From Bacteroidales bacterium (GTDB lineage Bacteria > Bacteroidota > Bacteroidia > Bacteroidales > UBA10428): a stretch of 18,664 nt of DNA. The notes below the pieces were generated by a model. It ran no database searches and had not been told where the DNA came from. It was given only the letters and a program-made list of their open reading frames with translations. Of this stretch, positions 15,180-18,664 are shown in pieces. Position 1 is the first letter of the stretch. Each line of letters begins with the position of its first letter. The stretch is taken from assembly GCA_030626465.1 (NCBI GenBank), contig DAOUOU010000028.1:1-18664 (forward strand), given 5' to 3'. Position numbers and translations under genes: made by a program.

Positions 15180-16172
15180 TTACTCTTCTTGCGCTATTTT
15201 GTCTGCTTCTTCTAATACTTTTTCCCATAATTTACCAGGAATTCGTGCTCCGTAGTTTTCTATGACAGTACCGGCAAGTAATGCTCCTAAAGTTCCACAT
15301 TTATTAAGGTCGAGCTTATTTGCATAACCATGTAAAAACCCGGCAGCATACTGGTCTCCTGCCCCGGTTGTATCGAGGGCATTTACCGGGATGGCATCTA
15401 TTTTCACGTTTTTTTTACCAGCTTGAATTAAAGAGCCTTCCTTACCTGTCTTTACAATTGCTATGGAGCATTGTTCTGCAATTAGGTTAAGGGCATCAAA
15501 TGGATCTTTCCCTGTGTAAGCCTTGGCTTCTTCTTCGTTAGCAAATACAATATCGACATAATCTGGAATTATTGTTGATAGAAAATCATGATATGTTTCC
15601 ACAACATTAAAACTTGCCAGATCGAGTGATATAGTAAGCTTTTTTTCCTTGGCAAGCTTCATTGATGCTTCTACCAATGAGGTATTTTGAACAAGATAAC
15701 CTTCAATATGCAATAAATCAAAGTCTTTAAAATTTACAGATTTAAGATCTTCAGGTACGAGCTCAACAGCTGCTCCAAGGTATGTAGCAAAAGTTCTCTC
15801 TGTATCCGGTGTTATCAATGTATATGCTCTTCCTGTAACAGTCTCTGATCTGTATAGTGTTGTTTCGACTTTGGCAGATTCAAGATCATGAGAATAAAAA
15901 TCTCCCAGTTCATCTTTTCCCACCTTACCTACAAACCCACATTTGGTTCCAAGACTTGATAAGCCATGTATTGTATTGGCAGCTGAACCACCTGACAATA
16001 ATATAGCCGGAAAGGATTCAATTGTATTGGTTATTTTTGGAATATCTTCAGCTTCTATTAGCTGCATACTTCCTTTCGGGTAATTTAAACGGTCAATAAT
16101 CTTATCATTATCAAGTTGAACAAGAACATCTACCAAAGCATTTCCAAGACCAAGTATTTTCATAGCTTGCAT
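15180..16172 (-). CDS. PfkB/ribokinase-family kinase, adenosine-kinase-like
   Basis: A carbohydrate/nucleoside kinase of the PfkB fold. The N-terminal MKILGLGNALVDVLVQL opens the first strand. GGSAANTIHGLSSLG (~60) is the PfkB signature 1 region with substrate contacts, and DTTGAGDQYAAGFLHGYA (~264) is signature 2 with the catalytic Asp and anion hole. FANEEEAKAYTG and IVKTGKEGSL are typical of the adenosine-kinase-like members frequent in Bacteroidota. Adenosine is the likely substrate, but fructose, ribose or another nucleoside cannot be excluded. Two ATG codons are possible starts (16172 and 16163); the second gives the usual MKILGLGN N-terminus. A -7 box lies 36 bases upstream. It converges with the deoxynucleoside kinase gene, so two salvage kinases sit tail to tail. 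Confidence 0.87.
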   Translation of the reverse strand: MQAMKILGLGNALVDVLVQLDNDKIIDRLNYPKGSMQLIEAEDIPKITNTIESFPAILLSGGSAANTIHGLSSLGTKCGFVGKVGKDELGDFYSHDLESAKVETTLYRSETVTGRAYTLITPDTERTFATYLGAAVELVPEDLKSVNFKDFDLLHIEGYLVQNTSLVEASMKLAKEKKLTISLDLASFNVVETYHDFLSTIIPDYVDIVFANEEEAKAYTGKDPFDALNLIAEQCSIAIVKTGKEGSLIQAGKKNVKIDAIPVNALDTTGAGDQYAAGFLHGYANKLDLNKCGTLGALLAGTVIENYGARIPGKLWEKVLEEADKIAQEE

Positions 16173-16207
16173 GAATTAAAATTTTGCCCGAAATAATAAA
16201 ATTTTTA

Positions 16208-16215
16208 CAAAAATA
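16208..16215 (-). promoter_or_regulatory. Possible -7 promoter box (TATTTTTG on the minus strand) for the PfkB-family kinase
   Basis: Read on the minus strand the box is TATTTTTG, a full match to TAnnTTTG, placed 36 bases before the first ATG. No clear -33 TTTG is present. It would fire divergently from the tRNA promoter next to it. Confidence 0.4.
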
Positions 16216-16224
16216 AAGATTTGT

Positions 16225-16256
16225 ATTGCATAATTGAACCAGATCACATATTTTTG
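16225..16256 (+). promoter_or_regulatory. Promoter of the tRNA-Asn gene (ATTG-N20-TATTTTTG)
   Basis: ATTG (16225-16228) and TATTTTTG (16249-16256) are separated by 20 bases and end 12 bases before the tRNA's first base, as expected for a Bacteroidota stable-RNA promoter. Confidence 0.65.
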
Positions 16257-16268
16257 CTGGCTCTAATT

Positions 16269-16342
16269 TCCTCAGTAGCTCAGTTGGCTAGAGCATCTGG
16301 CTGTTAACCAGAGGGTCGTTGGTTCGAGTCCAACCTGAGGAG
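16269..16342 (+). tRNA. tRNA-Asn (anticodon GUU)
   Basis: A 74-base cloverleaf. The acceptor stem TCCTCAG (16269-16275) pairs perfectly with CTGAGGA (16335-16341), followed by discriminator G. The D arm has GCTCAGTTGGCTAGAGC. The anticodon arm TCTGG-CTGTTAA-CCAGA has a 5-bp stem and the anticodon GTT. The T arm GTTGG-TTCGAGT-CCAAC carries the TTCGA loop. CCA is not encoded (the sequence continues CAAAA). The tRNA stands alone between its own promoter and terminator. Confidence 0.97.
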
Positions 16343-16343
16343 C

Positions 16344-16370
16344 AAAAGCCGGGTTTATAACCTGGCTTTT
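16344..16370 (+). terminator. Intrinsic terminator after tRNA-Asn
   Basis: AAAAGCCGGGTT (16344-16355) pairs with AACCTGGCTTTT (16359-16370) through 12 positions, with one G-U wobble, around a TAT loop. It ends in TTTT and begins directly after the tRNA. The A-run on the other arm would let it act in both directions. Confidence 0.75.
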
Positions 16371-16577
16371 ATGCTAAAGGCAATAGTATGTCTCAAAAAG
16401 ATACTACTCACCACTCAACCACGTTGATCAAATAGCCAATATAAATAAAATTATTGGTTTATTTTCTAAGCATCCATTTGTAAGTTAAATGAAACATAAA
16501 GCTGCTTTAAAAGAAACGGTTCAATCTTTCATAAATTGATCAACATTTTTCTATTTTCGTACTTAATCATTAGCGAA

Positions 16578-17282
16578 ATGTTTTTAAAGGAAGAAGAAAG
16601 AAATATAATTACCGGGATTGTCGGAACAATAGCAATTCACCTTCTCGTATTAATAATTTTTCTGATTGTACGTCTCGACAAAGTACGTGATGTTCATCAG
16701 GAAGCTATTGTTATCGAATTTAATGAAGAAATATACAAAACCCTTGAGCAGTTAATGAAGGAAGAAAAACTACAAAGCACAAATGTGAAGCCACTCAGTC
16801 AGCAAGATCTAAAAAATATTGCAGTTAATGCAGCAAATCAACTACGGGAAGATATAAGTACTGAAAAATACATCGAACAATTAAAGGATGAATTAGATAT
16901 TGAAGAGTTGAATCAACAACTTGACAAATCTTCTGAGAATGATCCAATTGTTGCATCAGAAAATGAAATTAAAAAAGAAGCAAAGAAAAAGGATGAAGTT
17001 TATTCAGGGCCAACACGAATTGAATATTCTTTACTGGGCCGTACAGATCGATTTATCCATATTCCGGTTTATAAGTGTCAGCGCGGAGGAAAAGTAGTAG
17101 TTAATATAGTTGTAAATCCCGAAGGAAAGGTAATCCATGCAACAGTTGCATCATCTTCCACAAAAGAAGTTTGTATAATAAAGACAGCACTCCAATCGGC
17201 AAGAATATCACTTTTTAATATCGATCTTAAGGCCAACCCAAAACAGCATGGAACCATTAGATATGAATTTGTTTCCCAATAA
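16578..17282 (+). CDS. TonB-like protein with one N-terminal membrane anchor
   Basis: From the ATG at 16578 the protein has 234 residues. A short charged start (MFLKEEERN) is followed by one transmembrane helix (~IITGIVGTIAIHLLVLIIFL, residues 10-29), a charged coiled-coil-like spacer rich in Glu, Lys and Gln (~45-140), and a C-terminal TonB domain (~160-234: RGGKVVVNIVVNPEGKVIHA, then TIRYEF). TonB couples the inner-membrane proton gradient, through ExbBD, to outer-membrane transporters. Here the spacer is acidic/basic instead of the classical Pro-rich type, and exbB/exbD are not adjacent, so a non-transport role is possible. The frame is open to a TTG at 16536, but the ATG gives a natural anchor. 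The aminotransferase gene follows two bases after the stop, so they form an operon. Confidence 0.8.
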   Translation: MFLKEEERNIITGIVGTIAIHLLVLIIFLIVRLDKVRDVHQEAIVIEFNEEIYKTLEQLMKEEKLQSTNVKPLSQQDLKNIAVNAANQLREDISTEKYIEQLKDELDIEELNQQLDKSSENDPIVASENEIKKEAKKKDEVYSGPTRIEYSLLGRTDRFIHIPVYKCQRGGKVVVNIVVNPEGKVIHATVASSSTKEVCIIKTALQSARISLFNIDLKANPKQHGTIRYEFVSQ

Positions 17283-17284
17283 TC

Positions 17285-18130
17285 ATGGATATATTAAACG
17301 GAATTTATTATATAATTGATAATAAGGGAATTAAAACCAAACAAGTAAATTATGAGTTCAATGAATCAGAATTTCTTATTTACGAAGTATTGCGCACCAC
17401 AAACGGAGTATTGGTGTTTCTGGAAAATCATCTGGAAAGGCTGAAGAATAGTTTGGAATCGATTGGACTGATAAAGCAGTATAATGAAAAAGAAGCACGA
17501 AGTAACTTACATAACTTGTTAAAATTAAATAGCAATTTAACCGGAAATGTTAAATTTCTTTGTAAACCTTCCGGATCAAAACTTATATATGCTTCTTATT
17601 ACATTCCACATTTATATCCTGAAAACATTGATTATAAAATAGGAATTAAGTTATCATCCTGTATGATTGAACGTACTGATCCTCAAATCAAACAAATTAA
17701 AGTAAATAATATCATCAAAAAGGAGATTCAAAATAAGAGTACAACTACTTCTGCTTACGAAATTCTTTTGATCAACAAATACGAGTATATTACCGAAGGA
17801 AGCAGATCAAATTTTTTTCTTATCAAAGAAAATACAATTTTTTCAGCTCCGGAGAATTTAATATTACCGGGTATAACCAGAAAACATGTATTGGAAATAG
17901 CAAAAAACAATAATATTGAAATAATAGAAAGAAAAATTAAAATTCAGAACATAAAAAAATTCGAAGCTGCATTCATTTCTGGTACTTCACCGAAAGTAAT
18001 ACCTGTTAGGAGTATAAACAATAGCAATTTTAGGTCAGATCATCCGATAATAAAACTGGTTATGGAAGAATTCAATAAACTATATGATTCGTATATTAGC
18101 TCAAGAATAAGGGCAGAATTGATTGAATAA
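17285..18130 (+). CDS. Class IV PLP-dependent aminotransferase (IlvE / aminodeoxychorismate lyase superfamily)
   Basis: A 281-residue fold-type IV PLP enzyme. The candidate PLP lysine is K139 in QIKQIKVNN. The PLP-nitrogen glutamate is E171 in ITEGSRSNFFLIKE, 32 residues later, which is the usual spacing. NLILPGITRKHVLEIA (~191-206) binds the cofactor phosphate, and FISGTSPKVIPV (~230-241) is the conserved C-terminal loop. The N-terminal FLIYEVLRTTNGVLVFLENHLERL is also typical. The superfamily includes branched-chain aminotransferase, D-amino-acid aminotransferase and 4-amino-4-deoxychorismate lyase. The short length and the VLRTTNG...HLERL region lean towards the lyase or a small aminotransferase, but the specificity is not decided. 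It starts two bases after the TonB-like stop and converges with the S41 peptidase gene. Confidence 0.85.
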   Translation: MDILNGIYYIIDNKGIKTKQVNYEFNESEFLIYEVLRTTNGVLVFLENHLERLKNSLESIGLIKQYNEKEARSNLHNLLKLNSNLTGNVKFLCKPSGSKLIYASYYIPHLYPENIDYKIGIKLSSCMIERTDPQIKQIKVNNIIKKEIQNKSTTTSAYEILLINKYEYITEGSRSNFFLIKENTIFSAPENLILPGITRKHVLEIAKNNNIEIIERKIKIQNIKKFEAAFISGTSPKVIPVRSINNSNFRSDHPIIKLVMEEFNKLYDSYISSRIRAELIE

Positions 18131-18156
18131 TGTAGTGATTTCCATTATCTGATTAA

Positions 18157-18664
18157 CTATTTATCAAGGGCTAATTTAATATCGCTAAATTTATAGGTTC
18201 CATGCAGTATTGAGCTAACGGTTCCTTCCTCTTTAAGCAATTCAAAGGCTTTTTCTAATTGCGGGTCGTTTTGCAGGCTTGCTATTATTCTTCCTTTCTG
18301 ATAATAGTAACGGCTTACAATCTCATCACGGAGCAAATCTTCAATTTCATAGCGAAAAGTCAGAAGATCTTTTTCTTTATCAGCATTTAACTTCTCTTTT
18401 AATGCTTCCATTTCAGTTTCAGCTAAATTATAATAACCCTCTCTCTTGGAGGTTGTAATGAGTTCGTCCAATTTATTATTGCTCAAAGTATTGTAATCGA
18501 AATCCTCATCTTTCAAAAACAAGAGGAAATCTTCGTATATTTTATCTGTTATTTGAAATTGTTCCGGTCTCGTAATGGAATCATTTTCATAGGCAAAAAG
18601 AGTGGCAAAATCGAACATCAAATTATTAGCATAAAGGCTGTAGGTGATATTTGCAGGTTGAGGA
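18157..18664 (-). CDS. S41 family carboxy-terminal processing peptidase, C-terminal part (runs off the right edge)
   Basis: The frame is open through the right edge, so this is the last ~168 residues of a longer protein; the Met-like codon inside it is not a start. The region matches the C-terminal extension typical of Bacteroidota S41 (CtpA/Prc-like) peptidases: FDFATLFAYEND, then RPEQFQITDKIYEDFLLFLKDEDFDY, a charged helical stretch (EMEALKEKLNADKEKDL) and EIVSRYYYQKGRIIASLQNDPQLEKAF before a short end. The PDZ domain and the Ser-Lys catalytic dyad lie outside the window and cannot be checked. Such enzymes act in the periplasm or envelope and trim protein C-termini. The gene is tail to tail with the aminotransferase gene, 26 bases apart. 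Confidence 0.8.
   Translation of the reverse strand, partial: PQPANITYSLYANNLMFDFATLFAYENDSITRPEQFQITDKIYEDFLLFLKDEDFDYNTLSNNKLDELITTSKREGYYNLAETEMEALKEKLNADKEKDLLTFRYEIEDLLRDEIVSRYYYQKGRIIASLQNDPQLEKAFELLKEEGTVSSILHGTYKFSDIKLALDK

Noticed and set aside
16388..16435. Short ORF MSQKDTTHHSTTLIK after the tRNA terminator
   Set aside because: Fifteen codons, no clear ribosome binding site and no coding character beyond chance.
17050..17065. DnaA-box-like TTATCCATA and similar single matches, considered as part of an origin
   Set aside because: They are isolated, imperfect and inside coding sequence. No cluster of DnaA boxes or AT-rich unwinding element accompanies them, so oriC itself is not claimed to be in the window.

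Overview
The window looks like a chromosomal segment from an AT-rich member of the Bacteroidota, probably Bacteroidales-like. The evidence is the gene content (EnvC-type activator, stand-alone HATPase, YbeY and MnmG in a row; a bacterial GH3 protein; an S41 peptidase with the typical Bacteroidota C-terminal region) and the promoters, several of which match the Bacteroidota form TTTG-N19/20-TAnnTTTG instead of an E. coli-type -35/-10. Coding is dense and almost entirely housekeeping. No transposase, phage gene, CRISPR array or toxin-antitoxin pair was seen. UGA is a normal stop codon here.

Left edge (1-1284): the first 53 bases hold the start of an exported protein on the minus strand, preceded on that strand by the tail of a TPR protein. 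At about 155-170 this abuts, head to head, an envC-like gene that has lost its start and signal peptide. An inversion (real or an assembly artefact) of a TPR / lipoprotein / envC operon would give exactly this arrangement.

Positions 1415-7690: a plus-strand run encodes an RsbW-like HATPase, YbeY, MnmG and UvrC. It converges, with a 4-base overlap, on a long-chain polyprenyl diphosphate synthase. A perfect 16-bp parS palindrome lies between mnmG and uvrC. A second parS-like site with one mismatch lies upstream of polA, after a small ArsR-family regulator. Together they suggest an origin-proximal, ParB-binding region.

Positions 7737-12944: polA is followed by a convergent uncharacterised protein. 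Next comes what looks like a decaying locus: an ECF sigma factor gene with an in-frame TGA where Trp is expected, directly followed by a probably truncated protein with GldM-like C-terminal domains and then a 383-bp gene-free stretch. No FecR-type anti-sigma gene is present.

Positions 12945-18664: a GH3-family adenylating enzyme has a textbook Bacteroidota promoter and is followed by a deoxynucleoside kinase. That gene converges with an adenosine-kinase-like PfkB sugar kinase. Then come tRNA-Asn(GUU) with its own promoter and terminator, a TonB-like protein two bases upstream of a class IV aminotransferase, and the 3' end of an S41 carboxy-terminal processing peptidase that runs off the right edge.

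I found no convincing new multi-gene system. The observations most worth checking are the parS sites, the left-edge inversion junction and the broken sigma-factor locus.
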